Shown: positions 18,012 to 27,093, numbered from the stretch's first letter. The stretch is 64,000 bases of DNA from Peptidiphaga gingivicola (GCF_001652275.1 NZ_LVZK01000001.1:744001-808000), one strand, 5' to 3'. Notes: generated from the sequence alone by a model not told the origin. Translations and numbers: made by a program.

Positions 18012-18460
18012 GCGGAGCCTTTCACTCTCAGCCTCTGAAAATGTTTAGCTATGGCACGATAGTAGTTCTAAATACGGCCCGACGCTAGGTGTTTCCAATA
18101 GGTAAAACTAGATGCAAGATAATTTAAAACATTGTGCATATCGGCGGTCTTCTGCCGTTTCACGCCATACGGACAAGCTTCATCCGGCTTCCCGTGGAGC
18201 TTTCCCTAACCGAGTTGCGCCGCCCTTTCGAACTGGACGGCAAACTTGCGCTGTCCTCTCGAGTCGGACCAAACTCATGCCGTCCTCTCGAGTCGGACCA
18301 GACTCGCGCCGCCCTCCCAAATCAACCCGTGCGGTTTGCGGTCGCCTCGATCCAAACGGGCGGTCGTCTAGAACCGGCCTACGTCAGACCTTTCGGGCCG
18401 GTCCATGCCGAACCTTCTCGGGCCGCCCCGCAGGCCGACCGGCATTTGTTCCGGTCAAGG
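18012..18460. other. Intergenic region with a 29-bp tandem duplication
   Basis: About 450 bp between the start of the DUF2339-like gene and the end of the VOC gene. An AT-rich part (18040-18140) probably holds the DUF2339-like gene's promoter. Two near-identical 29-bp units containing GTCCTCTCGAGTCGGACCA lie at about 18250-18278 and 18279-18307. No gene is supported. Confidence 0.5.
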
Positions 18461-18883
18461 CTACTCCGACCAAGCCGCCAGTTCGTTTCCCGCGGGGTCT
18501 TTGAAGTGGAACCTCCGGCCCCCGGGAAAACTGAAGATGTCCCGCACAATGACGCCGCCGTTTCGCTCGACTTCCTTCCGCGTGTGTTCCAGGTCGACGA
18601 CGTAGACGACGGCGAGGGGCGCCGACGTCGGCTCGTCGGAAGCGAGGCCGCTGCCGACGCCGCTGTCCGCGGTGTCGATGTAGTCTTCGCCCCATTTCTG
18701 GTATTTCCATCCGAAGGTGCGGGTGTAGAACTCTTGGGCTTGGCGCAGCGCCTCGCGGTCCGGCGCGGGAAACTCGACGAAGTCAATCCGATTGTGTGCA
18801 GCCTTCGCGAGCTCCAGCGCGTCTTGGCTTTGTCCGCCCTGGCCTTGTCCGTCTTGATCCCGAGTGCGTTCGGCTTCGCTCAT
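18461..18883 (-). CDS. VOC (glyoxalase/bleomycin-resistance) family protein
   Basis: 140 residues from the ATG at 18881-18883, which follows a good AGGAGA ribosome-binding site. After a polar Gln/Gly-rich leader of about 28 residues comes one VOC domain: RIDFVEFPAPDREALRQAQEF, FYTRTFGWKYQKWGEDYID, then VVYVVDLEHTRKEVERNGG and the closing FHFKDPAGNELAAW with the metal-ligand Glu. It resembles the common single-domain bacterial VOC proteins, whose substrates are mostly unknown. Confidence 0.85.
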   Translation of the reverse strand: MSEAERTRDQDGQGQGGQSQDALELAKAAHNRIDFVEFPAPDREALRQAQEFYTRTFGWKYQKWGEDYIDTADSGVGSGLASDEPTSAPLAVVYVVDLEHTRKEVERNGGVIVRDIFSFPGGRRFHFKDPAGNELAAWSE

Positions 18884-19080
18884 GCGGTTCTCCTTCCGTG
18901 CTCCTTTGAATGATAGCCCTAGCACAACAGTCCCTTAGAAAAGGGACGGCAACTAGACGCTGCCCCAGCAGGGGCGGCGAAGCGCTCGTGAGACCGGCGA
19001 AGCGCCTGTCGGGTCGGTGGCCGGTGCGCCGCCGGCGCCGTCGGACGCGACTCGTTGGCGAGCGGCCGCGTCCAACGGCG

Positions 19081-20142
19081 TCAGAGACTGTGCCTCCCCT
19101 TCGGGACGAAGGGTCTGCCGCCGTCGTCGTCGGGATCGAGGGTGCCTCTGTCCGTTTCGGCGTCGGGTCCTGCCTCGCTGTCGAGGCTCCCGAGGCTCTG
19201 CCTCCCGGCATCGATGCCTTCCCGCATGCTTTGTCCGCCTCCAAGGCCTCCGGACCCGCTTTCCGCGGCGTTTTCAGAGGCGCCGGAGGCACCCGCCTCT
19301 TCGGCGGCGGGCGCGTTCTCTTGCTCGGCAGACTCGCCGATACTCACGCGATCGGAGGAATGCGGCGACGAATCCGAACTCGGATCGTTGTTGTTTCCTC
19401 CGTTTACGCTCGCCATTGCGGTGTGCAGACGCTTGAAGAGGTCCTCGGTCTCCTTCGTCATTTTTGCGAGTTCCTGCGTGGAATTGAGCAGATCGTCGAG
19501 ATTCCGCCGCATTTTGTTCGCCCACTCGAGTGAAAGGGAGGAGACCTCAGTGATGACCTTGGGCATTGTCGTTTGAAGCGACACCGCGAATTCGTCGGAA
19601 CGGTCGACCACGGAGGAAACGATCTCGCCGATCGCTTCGCTGATCGTGTTGTGGACGGTCACGACGAGGTTTGAAGCCACGGTGAGCCCCGTCGACAGTG
19701 CGTGCGAGCAGGTTCCCGCCAAGTCTACGTGCTTTGCGACGTCGCTCTGCAGATCGGAGTAGGTAGAGACAGTCGTTCCGTCCAGGGGGGAGACGTCCGC
19801 GTGGATGGAACGAAGCAGGTCGTCGGCGTTGCTCTGAAGCGAGTCCGCCACGGAGTTCCACGCCTGCGCGAAATTCTCCGTCTGCGTCGGGTCGCTGGCG
19901 AGCTGGTCAAGCCAGTCCTTGAGCGGCGACAGGTGGTCCAAAAGCCACGAGGCTCCGAGAGAGGAGAGCAACTCGACCGGCCCCATCGAGAAGGATCCGG
20001 AACCTCCGCCGGGGCTGAGGCTGTTGAGCGAGGGGCTGACCCAGGATTGGCCCTCGATGCGCTCGGCCAGTGCCTGCCCTTCCTGGATGAGGCCCAGCCC
20101 GGAAAACGGAGTGGGGGAATCGTTGTTTGCTTCTTTAGACAT
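19081..20142 (-). CDS. T7SS-like helical protein with disordered C-terminus
   Basis: 353 residues. The N-terminal 245 residues are helical and contain a WXG-type stretch (FAQAWNSVADSLQSNADDLL) and a second long helix around MRRNLDDLLNSTQELAKMTKE. The last 110 residues are disordered and rich in Ser/Gly/Glu/Asp. There is no signal peptide. It overlaps the end of the EspC-like gene by 8 bp and is third in a leftward operon with YbaB-like and EspC-like genes, an arrangement seen around ESX substrates. Its exact family is not recognised. Confidence 0.65.
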   Translation of the reverse strand: MSKEANNDSPTPFSGLGLIQEGQALAERIEGQSWVSPSLNSLSPGGGSGSFSMGPVELLSSLGASWLLDHLSPLKDWLDQLASDPTQTENFAQAWNSVADSLQSNADDLLRSIHADVSPLDGTTVSTYSDLQSDVAKHVDLAGTCSHALSTGLTVASNLVVTVHNTISEAIGEIVSSVVDRSDEFAVSLQTTMPKVITEVSSLSLEWANKMRRNLDDLLNSTQELAKMTKETEDLFKRLHTAMASVNGGNNNDPSSDSSPHSSDRVSIGESAEQENAPAAEEAGASGASENAAESGSGGLGGGQSMREGIDAGRQSLGSLDSEAGPDAETDRGTLDPDDDGGRPFVPKGRHSL

Positions 20143-20452
20143 TCGTGCCTCCCAGGATCTCTCCTAGCTTGCGGAAGCCTCGCGTGGATTCCGAATCCGC
20201 GGTCTCATAGGAATTCGCCGTCGTGCGCAGGTCGGAAACGGTCACATCGATGGCCGCCGCCGACGCCGTGATGACTGCGTCCGCCTCCTTTTTCGCCAAT
20301 TCAAAAGGCGAAACGAGGAACGAGCACAGGTCGCCGAAGGCTTGCCCCGTCAGACTCGTGGATGTCAGAGCGGAGGTTGAGCCGCCCACGCTCGTGCTGA
20401 TTTCAGCTATCTTTGCCGCATGCCCGCTCAGCGCGGAGGGATCTACTTGCAT
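20135..20452 (-). CDS. EspC-like (T7SS target) small protein
   Basis: 105 residues from the ATG at 20450-20452; longer starts add an implausible poly-Arg leader. The sequence MQVDPSALSGHAAKIAEIS, a small-residue stretch TSTSLTGQAFGDLCSFLVSPF, and a second helix ending in TANSYETADSESTRGF match the excreted virulence factor EspC/WXG100-like fold (a YETAD C-terminal export-type motif is visible). It lies 8 bp after the YbaB-like gene and overlaps the next gene, so the three are cotranscribed. Confidence 0.72.
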   Translation of the reverse strand: MQVDPSALSGHAAKIAEISTSVGGSTSALTSTSLTGQAFGDLCSFLVSPFELAKKEADAVITASAAAIDVTVSDLRTTANSYETADSESTRGFRKLGEILGGTNV

Positions 20453-20456
20453 TCCG

Positions 20457-20875
20457 TCTTTCACCGACGCCTCCAGAGGTTGGATACTGCTTTCTTGTTG
20501 TCGTCTTCGTCGGCGACGTCGGTTGTGACGCGTCCCCACGCTTCGTCCGCTGCGGCTCTGGCGGTGGGCGAGTCTTTGCCGAATTCGTCGTTGACGATGT
20601 CCACGTAGCTCTCGGTGACCTTGCGGTGGGCCTTGTGGAAGGTCTCGAGGATGAGACCGGCAAGGTCCGAGGCCGTCATGACGGTGGCGGCGTCGGTGAG
20701 CTTGAGGTCGCTCAGACCTCCCGAGCTGTCGACCGTGACGCTGACTTCGCCGCGACGGCTGGAGGCGCTTCCCTTGAGGTTCCGCACCTTCGTTTCGAGT
20801 TCTTTGGCACGCTGGAGCTTCGCCTCGGCTGCCGCTATCTGCGCGTCGAGGTGACGCCGTGCCGAATCGGCACCG
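20457..20875. repeat. 419-bp direct repeat, left copy
   Basis: By eye, positions 20457-20875 equal 21067-21485 (offset 610 bp) with only two mismatches (A20681/G21291 and G20683/A21293). The repeat covers nearly the entire YbaB-like coding region but not its start codon or RBS. This indicates a very recent duplication or ongoing gene conversion. Confidence 0.95.
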
Positions 20876-20892
20876 GAGAAATCTTCAAACAC
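20461..20892 (-). CDS. YbaB/EbfC-like protein, copy A
   Basis: 143 residues from the GTG at 20890-20892, which has GGGAGA about 8 nt upstream. A long coiled coil (RRHLDAQIAAAEAKLQRAKE) is followed by a YbaB-type domain (GEVSVTVDSSGGLSDLKLTD) and a helical tail. Such YbaB-like proteins are common next to WXG100/EspC genes in actinomycetes. All but the first few residues are duplicated almost exactly at 21071-21508. Copy A is the one followed by the EspC-like gene. Confidence 0.78.
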   Translation of the reverse strand: MFEDFSGADSARRHLDAQIAAAEAKLQRAKELETKVRNLKGSASSRRGEVSVTVDSSGGLSDLKLTDAATVMTASDLAGLILETFHKAHRKVTESYVDIVNDEFGKDSPTARAAADEAWGRVTTDVADEDDNKKAVSNLWRRR

Positions 20893-21066
20893 TATATGTA
20901 TCTCCCGAAAGTCATGATTGTGTCGGGGTGAACAGCTATATCTTAACGCTACCGGAGGGTTAAAAGAAGGGGAAGATCGTCTTACTTCTCCCCGCCGCCG
21001 TGCCTGCGCTAAGAAAAACCGCGTCACGGCAGGGTTTGCATCCCTCTAGGGACTCTGTACCCATCC

Positions 21067-21485
21067 TCTTTCACCGACGCCTCCAGAGGTTGGATACTGC
21101 TTTCTTGTTGTCGTCTTCGTCGGCGACGTCGGTTGTGACGCGTCCCCACGCTTCGTCCGCTGCGGCTCTGGCGGTGGGCGAGTCTTTGCCGAATTCGTCG
21201 TTGACGATGTCCACGTAGCTCTCGGTGACCTTGCGGTGGGCCTTGTGGAAGGTCTCGAGGATGAGACCGGCAAGGTCCGAGGCCGTCATGGCAGTGGCGG
21301 CGTCGGTGAGCTTGAGGTCGCTCAGACCTCCCGAGCTGTCGACCGTGACGCTGACTTCGCCGCGACGGCTGGAGGCGCTTCCCTTGAGGTTCCGCACCTT
21401 CGTTTCGAGTTCTTTGGCACGCTGGAGCTTCGCCTCGGCTGCCGCTATCTGCGCGTCGAGGTGACGCCGTGCCGAATCGGCACCG
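21067..21485. repeat. 419-bp direct repeat, right copy
   Basis: The partner of 20457-20875. The 5' end of the gene (MFNDTPMN) and the upstream DNA differ from copy A, so the duplication boundaries fall inside the coding sequence. Confidence 0.95.
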
Positions 21486-21508
21486 TTCATGGGAGTGTCG
21501 TTGAACAT
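21071..21508 (-). CDS. YbaB/EbfC-like protein, copy B
   Basis: 145 residues, identical to copy A after the first eight residues except for one substitution (AATAMTASD versus AATVMTASD). The N-terminus is MFNDTPMNGADSARRHL instead of VFEDFSGADSARRHL. No EspC-like gene follows this copy. Instead there are 178 bp of non-coding DNA before copy A. It may be a spare or a decaying duplicate, but its frame is intact. Confidence 0.72.
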   Translation of the reverse strand: MFNDTPMNGADSARRHLDAQIAAAEAKLQRAKELETKVRNLKGSASSRRGEVSVTVDSSGGLSDLKLTDAATAMTASDLAGLILETFHKAHRKVTESYVDIVNDEFGKDSPTARAAADEAWGRVTTDVADEDDNKKAVSNLWRRR

Positions 21509-21858
21509 CGCTTCAGTCCCCGGGGAGTGAGTGCCGTCGGTTTGCGGTGGTGCAATTTAGCATGACGTACTTCCCTCCAAAGGTACGGTAAAGCCCATTT
21601 TATACAACTTTCTACTAAAATTGCAGTGACAATGACATTCTAGTCGAGGTTACGCAAATAAAAAGCAGGTTTCTCGATTTTGAGATGCATGTCGTGAACA
21701 AGACCGCACGGAAACGGAACTCCAAAGGTGGGAGCGGTCAAGACCCGCCAAGGCGCCTGGACAAGCGGTTGTTGAATCGCGGGGATGAGCTGACCGATTG
21801 GCTGTGAAACCGGCTGGCTGTGAAACCGGCGCTAAAGAGTCGGCCTCAAAGTTCACCG
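21509..21858. other. Intergenic region before tRNA-Pro
   Basis: About 350 bp. The first 150 bp are AT-rich and probably contain the leftward promoter of the YbaB-like gene. A 13-bp tandem duplication, GGCTGTGAAACCG, lies near 21800-21830. No gene is supported. Confidence 0.5.
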
Positions 21859-21932
<74 letters not shown>

Positions 21933-22036
21933 GTGCGGCATTTCTGCAACCCGTTAATGATAGCCGAGTCGGCAGCTCAATGTGAAACGTCGGCTTCGAG
22001 ACGGCTGGCACACTTGCGGGCGCAGGCGGCCTGCGA

Positions 22037-23134
22037 TCAGGGGAAGACGACGTCAAGCACAATCGCCTCCGGCCTGCATGCCAGGCGGACGGGAGCGAAA
22101 GGCGAGGCGCCGAGGCCCGCCGAGACGTTGACCCATGCGCCGGGGTGCGCCGCGACGGCGGCGCCGTCGCGGCGTATGACCTCGCCGGCGTCGGGCCATC
22201 TGTACAGGCCCGCCACGAGGGGCGTGGGAAGGTCGCAGTTGGTGACTAGCGCGCCCTTTCCGGGGACGCACACCTGGCCGCCGTGCGTGTGCCCCGCAAA
22301 GACGAGCGAGCATCCGTCATCGACCATGGCGTCGAGGGCGTGCGCGTAAGGGGCGTGGGCCAAGCCGATCGTGATTCGGGGTTTCGAACTGGGCGGCCGG
22401 GTGCGGACGGCGGGGAACTTGTCGAGCCCGATGTGGGGGTCATCGACCCCGACGGCGTCGACGTCGATCCCGTTGACCGTGAGGGCGGTGCGCCGATTGT
22501 TGAGGTCGATCCATCCGAAGCTCTCAAAGCCGGCTCGCATCTCCGGCCAAGGGAGCTCGCGCACTTTGCCCCCGTGGGAATGCGAGGAGGGCGCTTTGAA
22601 GTATGTGAAGGGATTCTTGGGACGTGGAGGGTAGTAGTCGTTCGAGCCGAAGACGAACAGTCCAGGCAGCCCGGCGAAGACGGAGAGCGTGCGAAGCAGC
22701 GGTGCGACAGCGGCCGAGTGGGCGATGGAGTCTCCTGTGAGGATGAGGAGGTCGGGGTCCTCTCCGGCCAGCTTCTCGATCCAGGCCAGTTTTCGCCGTT
22801 GCCAGGCGAGCAGGTGGATGTCGGACAGGTGCAGGATCCTCAGGCGCCGGGGGTCGCCGTCGCCGAGGGAAACTGCGTCCTGCGCAGGGGGAGAGAAAGG
22901 CCGGTCCGACGCGTCGCCTTGCCTGACAACGGAGGCCTTCGGCGCCGAGGCCGTTGAGCCCGCCGCGGCAGCCTGCTCGCCCAAGACGCGAGCTGAAGAC
23001 GATCTCGGATCCAAAACGAGAGTGCGGCGGCGCAACGCAAACGCCTGAGCCTCGACCAGACTCCACAATCCGGCTGCAAACCCGGCGGCGGTTCCGGCTG
23101 CCGCGATTCGGGCGGCCGCCTTGCCCAAGCTCAC
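22037..23134 (-). CDS. Membrane-anchored metallophosphoesterase
   Basis: 365 residues from a GTG. One N-terminal hydrophobic segment (AAARIAAAGTAAGFAAGLW) anchors the protein. The calcineurin-like domain has LHLSDIHLLAW, ILTGDSIAHS, FGSNDYY (Asn-Asp replacing the usual GNHD), LAHAP and FAGHTHGGQVCVP, so the bimetal ligands appear complete apart from the GNHD variant. A YaeI-like role on phospholipid-related substrates is possible. In actinomycetes such genes often lie next to a class A PBP gene, as here. Confidence 0.88.
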   Translation of the reverse strand: MSLGKAAARIAAAGTAAGFAAGLWSLVEAQAFALRRRTLVLDPRSSSARVLGEQAAAAGSTASAPKASVVRQGDASDRPFSPPAQDAVSLGDGDPRRLRILHLSDIHLLAWQRRKLAWIEKLAGEDPDLLILTGDSIAHSAAVAPLLRTLSVFAGLPGLFVFGSNDYYPPRPKNPFTYFKAPSSHSHGGKVRELPWPEMRAGFESFGWIDLNNRRTALTVNGIDVDAVGVDDPHIGLDKFPAVRTRPPSSKPRITIGLAHAPYAHALDAMVDDGCSLVFAGHTHGGQVCVPGKGALVTNCDLPTPLVAGLYRWPDAGEVIRRDGAAVAAHPGAWVNVSAGLGASPFAPVRLACRPEAIVLDVVFP

Positions 23135-23178
23135 GGCTTAAGTCCGCGTCGAAGAGGGTAGCTCAGCTTCATCGCGGC

Positions 23179-25440
23179 TCAGTCGTTTCCGTCGTCGCCT
23201 TCGCCGCCGCCGTTGTCGTCATCCTCGTCGTCGTTCTTGTGCTTGGACTGGTCTTCGGAGGGCGTTTGGATCGTTTCGGAGCTGCCGGAACTCTCGCTCG
23301 GGGAAACGGAAGACGGGGTGGGGCTTGCCGATTTGCTGCTTGGGCTACTCGAAGGCTGGCTGGACTGCTTGCCGTCGTTGAGGTGCTTGTTGGGCTGGCC
23401 TTCGAGGGCAGCCTTTGTGTACGTCGAGAAGATCGTCGCGGGGAAAAGGCCGCCGTAGACCTCTCCGTACCGCTTTCCCTTGATGACGGCGTTGAACATC
23501 GTCTTCGTCCCGGACATGTGGCCCTGCCACACGGCGCTGGCCAACTGGGGGGTGTAGCCCATGAACCAGGCATTCGTGTCGTCGTTCGCCGTGCCCGTCT
23601 TCCCTGCGATTTCGCGTCCGGGCACCTGGGCCTTCTCGCCCGTCGCTCCGGGCGCAACAACCTGCCTGAGAACGGAGGTCGTCTTGCGGGCGATTTCTTT
23701 GTCGAGAACCTGATCGCAATCCGGGTCCTTCGAGGCGAGGACGTTGCCGTCCGAATCGGAGACCTTCGTGAAGGATTGGGGCTTGCAGTGAAGGCCTTCA
23801 GCGCCCAAGGTCGAGACGGCGGTCGCCATCGACAGGGGGGTGACTTCGTTGGCGCCAAGGACCATCGACGGGAAGTACTTCCACTTGCCGCCGTCGCCTC
23901 GCTCGACGCCCATGTTCTTAGCCGTGTCCGCGATGTCGCACAGGTTCAGCTTGTTTGCCATGCGGACGAAGGAGCCGTTGACGGATTGGCGGGTGGACTC
24001 GAGCACCGACATCATGCCGCCGCCCACAGCTTCGAGGTTGCCGAACTTGTAGTTGTCGCGGGCTTTGGGCGCGCAGGGGATGTTCCAGGAATTGCGCGGG
24101 AGGGTCCCCCCGTTCGAATTGATGATGTCGTACTGCGAGCGGCCGCTCTTCAGCCATTCGATGAGGGTGAAGACTTTGAACGTCGAACCGGACTGGAAGC
24201 CGCTTCCTCCGCCCATGCTCCGGCTGACGTTGAGATTGACCTTGGTGGCCCGGGGGTCGGTCTCGGTGGCGTTGCCGTAGTTTGTGTTCTGTGCCATCGC
24301 GACGACGTGGCCGGTTCCCGGCTCAATGCTCGACATCGCGGTTTGAATGCCGGAGGCGTCGTCGGTCGGGATGTTGTTGACGAGGGCGTCGTGGGCTTCC
24401 TTCTGCTTCTTCGGGTCCAGCGTGGTCTGGATCGTCAGGCCGCCGTGGTAGAGCTTGGCGATCCTGTCGTTGCGATTCTTGCCCCAGCTTTCATCGTTCA
24501 GCAGATCGTTGCGAACGTACTCGCAGAAGTAGGCCGCGCTCCCCGCAGCCGCGCATCCCGTGGGCTTCTCCGAAATGTGGAGCATGTCGGCGATCGGGAC
24601 GTTCTGGGAGGAGGTCATCTCCTCCTTCGTGATGTAGCCGTTGCGGTACATTTCGCGGATCACCGTGTCCCGCCTGGTCTTGGCCTCTTCGGGGTGCTTG
24701 ACCGGGTTCCAGCGCGCCGGAGACTGTGTGATTCCTGCGAGCATCGCCGACTCGGGGATGTTCAAATCCTTAGCGGACTTGGAAAAGAAGTACTGGGCGG
24801 AGGCCTCGACCCCGTAGCGGTTGGGGCCGAATTGGGCGAGGTTGAGGTATCCGGCGAGGATCTCGTCCTTCGACATCTTCCGTTCGACGGCGATCGCGAG
24901 CCGCGCCTCGTTGATCTTTCTGGCGATCGTGCGCTCGGTGGCCTGCTCAATGAGGTTGTGGTCGTTGTTCACGCGCCCCTGTTCGATGAGGGCGTTTTTG
25001 ACGTACTGCTGCGTGATGGACGAGCCGCCGGCGGTGTTGCCTCCCGTGAGGTTGTTGACGAACGCTCCCGCCAGGCCCTGGACGTCGATGCCGTGGTGCT
25101 CGTAAAAGCGCCTGTCCTCGATCGAGACGGCGGCGTTCTTCATATGCTTGGAGATCTTGTTCGACGCGACGACGATCCTGTTTTCGGTGTAGAAGGTCGC
25201 GATCTGGCTCCCGTCGGAGGCCAGAAGCACCGATTGCTCCGAGGGCTGGACGAATCCGAGGTCGTCGGGGCTTTCCTCGAACATGGCGGTCACCGCATTG
25301 GCTCCGGTGCCGGAGGTCGTAGCTATCGGCATGATGAGGCCTGCGAGAAGGGTCCCGCCGATGAGGCACATGCCCAAGATGGCTCCGACGAGTGTGAAGA
25401 TCTGACGCATGGTTGCGCCGTCTCGGCTCGTATTCGACAT
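23179..25440 (-). CDS. ponA: Class A penicillin-binding protein (transglycosylase/transpeptidase)
   Basis: 753 residues from the ATG at 25438-25440; an ATG nine codons later is possible. One TM segment (IFTLVGAILGMCLIGG) precedes the GT51 transglycosylase domain with the catalytic Glu in SIEDRRFYEHHGIDV. The transpeptidase domain has SGSTFKVF (SxxK), RQSVNGSF (SxN) and AGKTGTAND (KTG). The C-terminal 65 residues are disordered, Ser/Pro-rich and then Asp/Glu/Gly-rich. It polymerises and cross-links peptidoglycan outside the membrane. It is close to the WhiB gene, as in other actinobacteria. Confidence 0.95.
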   Translation of the reverse strand: MSNTSRDGATMRQIFTLVGAILGMCLIGGTLLAGLIMPIATTSGTGANAVTAMFEESPDDLGFVQPSEQSVLLASDGSQIATFYTENRIVVASNKISKHMKNAAVSIEDRRFYEHHGIDVQGLAGAFVNNLTGGNTAGGSSITQQYVKNALIEQGRVNNDHNLIEQATERTIARKINEARLAIAVERKMSKDEILAGYLNLAQFGPNRYGVEASAQYFFSKSAKDLNIPESAMLAGITQSPARWNPVKHPEEAKTRRDTVIREMYRNGYITKEEMTSSQNVPIADMLHISEKPTGCAAAGSAAYFCEYVRNDLLNDESWGKNRNDRIAKLYHGGLTIQTTLDPKKQKEAHDALVNNIPTDDASGIQTAMSSIEPGTGHVVAMAQNTNYGNATETDPRATKVNLNVSRSMGGGSGFQSGSTFKVFTLIEWLKSGRSQYDIINSNGGTLPRNSWNIPCAPKARDNYKFGNLEAVGGGMMSVLESTRQSVNGSFVRMANKLNLCDIADTAKNMGVERGDGGKWKYFPSMVLGANEVTPLSMATAVSTLGAEGLHCKPQSFTKVSDSDGNVLASKDPDCDQVLDKEIARKTTSVLRQVVAPGATGEKAQVPGREIAGKTGTANDDTNAWFMGYTPQLASAVWQGHMSGTKTMFNAVIKGKRYGEVYGGLFPATIFSTYTKAALEGQPNKHLNDGKQSSQPSSSPSSKSASPTPSSVSPSESSGSSETIQTPSEDQSKHKNDDEDDDNGGGEGDDGND

Positions 25441-25912
25441 AGTGCCAGGATACGTGGTGAACCTTGGGATGTCCTCCCGGCAAAGCAGATCCGGCCGTGA
25501 TATGCGCCCCGTACGGGCGGAGCGATCGCCGTGGAGCCGGAGAGGGCCGGCGGCCCCGCCGTCGAATCGCTTCCGACCTGCGGGTCTTCGCCGTCGAACC
25601 GCTTCCGACCTGCGGGTCTTCGCCGTCGAACCGGCCGCTTGCCCGAGACCGTCCCAACACCGGAACCGTCCCGACACCGGAACCGTCCCGACGAGGGGCT
25701 TGCGGCTTCCGGTGGCGTGAAAACGCGACGCGCCGGGAAAGAAACTCCGAGGGGGTTAAATTCTGGAAGGGGCAAGATGCTGCGGAAAGTTGCGGAACGC
25801 GACGTTGGACGGGGATTTGGGGTCTTGTGAGGGTCCCCCTTCGTCATGTATAAGGGCTGGGTACGAAGAGTTTAAGGGAAAGCAACAACGACGACGTTGT
25901 TAGGAGGCAAAT
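25441..25912. other. Divergent promoter region between PBP and WhiB genes, with short tandem repeats
   Basis: About 470 bp. A 32-bp unit containing CTTCCGACCTGCGGGTCTT occurs twice plus a partial copy (25557-25633). A shorter unit, ACCGGAACCGTCCCGAC, is repeated at about 25658-25691. Short frames here are not convincing genes. Promoters for both flanking genes must lie within it. Confidence 0.55.
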
Positions 25913-26287
25913 ATGCCTGCAGGACCTTTGGATCCGCGATGGGCGGACAATGCGAACTGTGGGAGCTGCGACGCCGAGGCTTTGTTCTCCACTTCGTCGG
26001 AGCAAAGGGAGATGAGGGACATCTGCCGCAACTGCTCGGTTCGCCTCATGTGCCTCGCCGACGCCCTTCAATCGAATATGCGCTACGGTCTGTGGGGCGG
26101 ATTGACCGAGCGCGAGCGGCGCCAGCTTCTGCGCGCCGTCCCCGAACAGGCGGATTGGTACGAGTCCATCACGTCCTCTCCCGATCCCGTTTTCGTCGCG
26201 ATCCGCGAAGGCAAGCCGCTGCGCCTTTCGCGTCGGAACGCTCAAAAGAAAGAGGGGGAACGCAAGGGCGACGAGGACGACGAGTGA
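25913..26287 (+). CDS. whiB: WhiB-family iron-sulfur regulator
   Basis: 124 residues, ATG at 25913 behind a perfect AGGAGG. Cysteines in NCGSCDAEALF, ICRNCSVRLMCL and the spacing C-x2-C-x5-C fit the four-Cys [4Fe-4S] ligand set of Wbl proteins. The G[VIL]WGG turn (YGLWGGLTERERRQLLR) follows, and the basic tail (LRLSRRNAQKKEGERKG) resembles the DNA-contacting C-terminus. Wbl proteins act with the primary sigma factor in redox or developmental control. The subclass (WhiB1, WhiB2 and so on) cannot be fixed by eye. Confidence 0.93.
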   Translation: MPAGPLDPRWADNANCGSCDAEALFSTSSEQREMRDICRNCSVRLMCLADALQSNMRYGLWGGLTERERRQLLRAVPEQADWYESITSSPDPVFVAIREGKPLRLSRRNAQKKEGERKGDEDDE

Positions 26288-26319
26288 CGCGCGCTGCGGC
26301 TGGGAGTAAGCTTGTCTCC

Positions 26320-26475
26320 ATGCAGAAATGGGAGTACGCGACAATTCCGTTGATCATTCACAGTACAAAGGCAATACTCGACACCTGGGGCGACGACGGG
26401 TGGGAGCTCGTCGCCGTCATCCCCGGCCCCGACGGGCAAAACCTGGTGGCTTATCTCAAGCGGCCGAAGGACTGA
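26320..26475 (+). CDS. DUF4177-like 51-residue protein
   Basis: A small frame from the ATG at 26320-26322: MQKWEYATIPLIIHSTKAIL, then DTWGDDGWELVAVIPGP and a short end. The MxKWEYxTxP start and WGxDGWELV core are diagnostic of DUF4177 family mini-proteins, often found immediately downstream of whiB in actinobacteria. The function is unknown. It precedes the RidA-like gene by 3 bp, so the two are likely cotranscribed. Confidence 0.88.
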   Translation: MQKWEYATIPLIIHSTKAILDTWGDDGWELVAVIPGPDGQNLVAYLKRPKD

Positions 26476-26478
26476 CGG

Positions 26479-26937
26479 ATGGGCTTCTCAGATCGCCTCG
26501 CCGAGCTCGGGATTGAGCTTCCGCCGGTCGCCGCGCCCGTCGCCGCATACGTTCCGGCGACCCGCTTTGGCGACGTCATCCGCACGTCTGGCCAGCTTCC
26601 GCTCATCGACGGCGCCTTGCCCGCCAAGGGAAAAGTCGGCTCGGACGTCCCCGCCGAGGACGCGAAGGGCCTCGCCCGCGTGGCCGCCCTCAACGCGTTG
26701 GCCGCGGCTGCGGCGCTGGCGGGCGGGCTGGACGGCCTGTCTCGGGTCGTGCACGTGACCGTTTTCGTCTCTTCTGCGCCTGACTTCACGGGGCAGGCCG
26801 CAGTGGCCAACGGCGCGTCCGAAGTTCTCGGGGAAATCTTCGGCGAAGCGGGAAGGCACTCGCGCTCGGCCGTGGGCGTAGCCGTCCTTCCCTTGGACAC
26901 CCCGGTCGAAGTCGAGGTCCAGTTCGCGACCGTGTGA
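26479..26937 (+). CDS. RidA (YjgF/YER057c/UK114) family protein
   Basis: 152 residues. The central part FGDVIRTSGQLPLIDG and AALNALAAAAALAGGLDGL, VVHVTVFVSSAPDFTGQ, and the closing GRHSRSAVGVAVLPLDTPVEVEVQF match RidA-type proteins, with the conserved Arg (in HSRSAVGV) and a Pro/Glu-containing end. Classical RidA deaminates enamine/imine intermediates released by PLP enzymes. This longer actinobacterial form (YoaB-like) may differ. It is cotranscribed with DUF4177. Confidence 0.9.
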   Translation: MGFSDRLAELGIELPPVAAPVAAYVPATRFGDVIRTSGQLPLIDGALPAKGKVGSDVPAEDAKGLARVAALNALAAAAALAGGLDGLSRVVHVTVFVSSAPDFTGQAAVANGASEVLGEIFGEAGRHSRSAVGVAVLPLDTPVEVEVQFATV

Positions 26938-27093
26938 GAGCTCCAGCTCCGCGAGGGCCGCGTGGATGGCCTAACCGTGTGAATGCCGCAACCGAGCAAG
27001 CGTCGCGAGGGTCGTGTGAAAGCTTCAACCGTGCGTACGTTGCAAGGCGCCGGCGGCCGGAAGTGGCGAAACTTCCAACCGCCGGGCGGGCCG

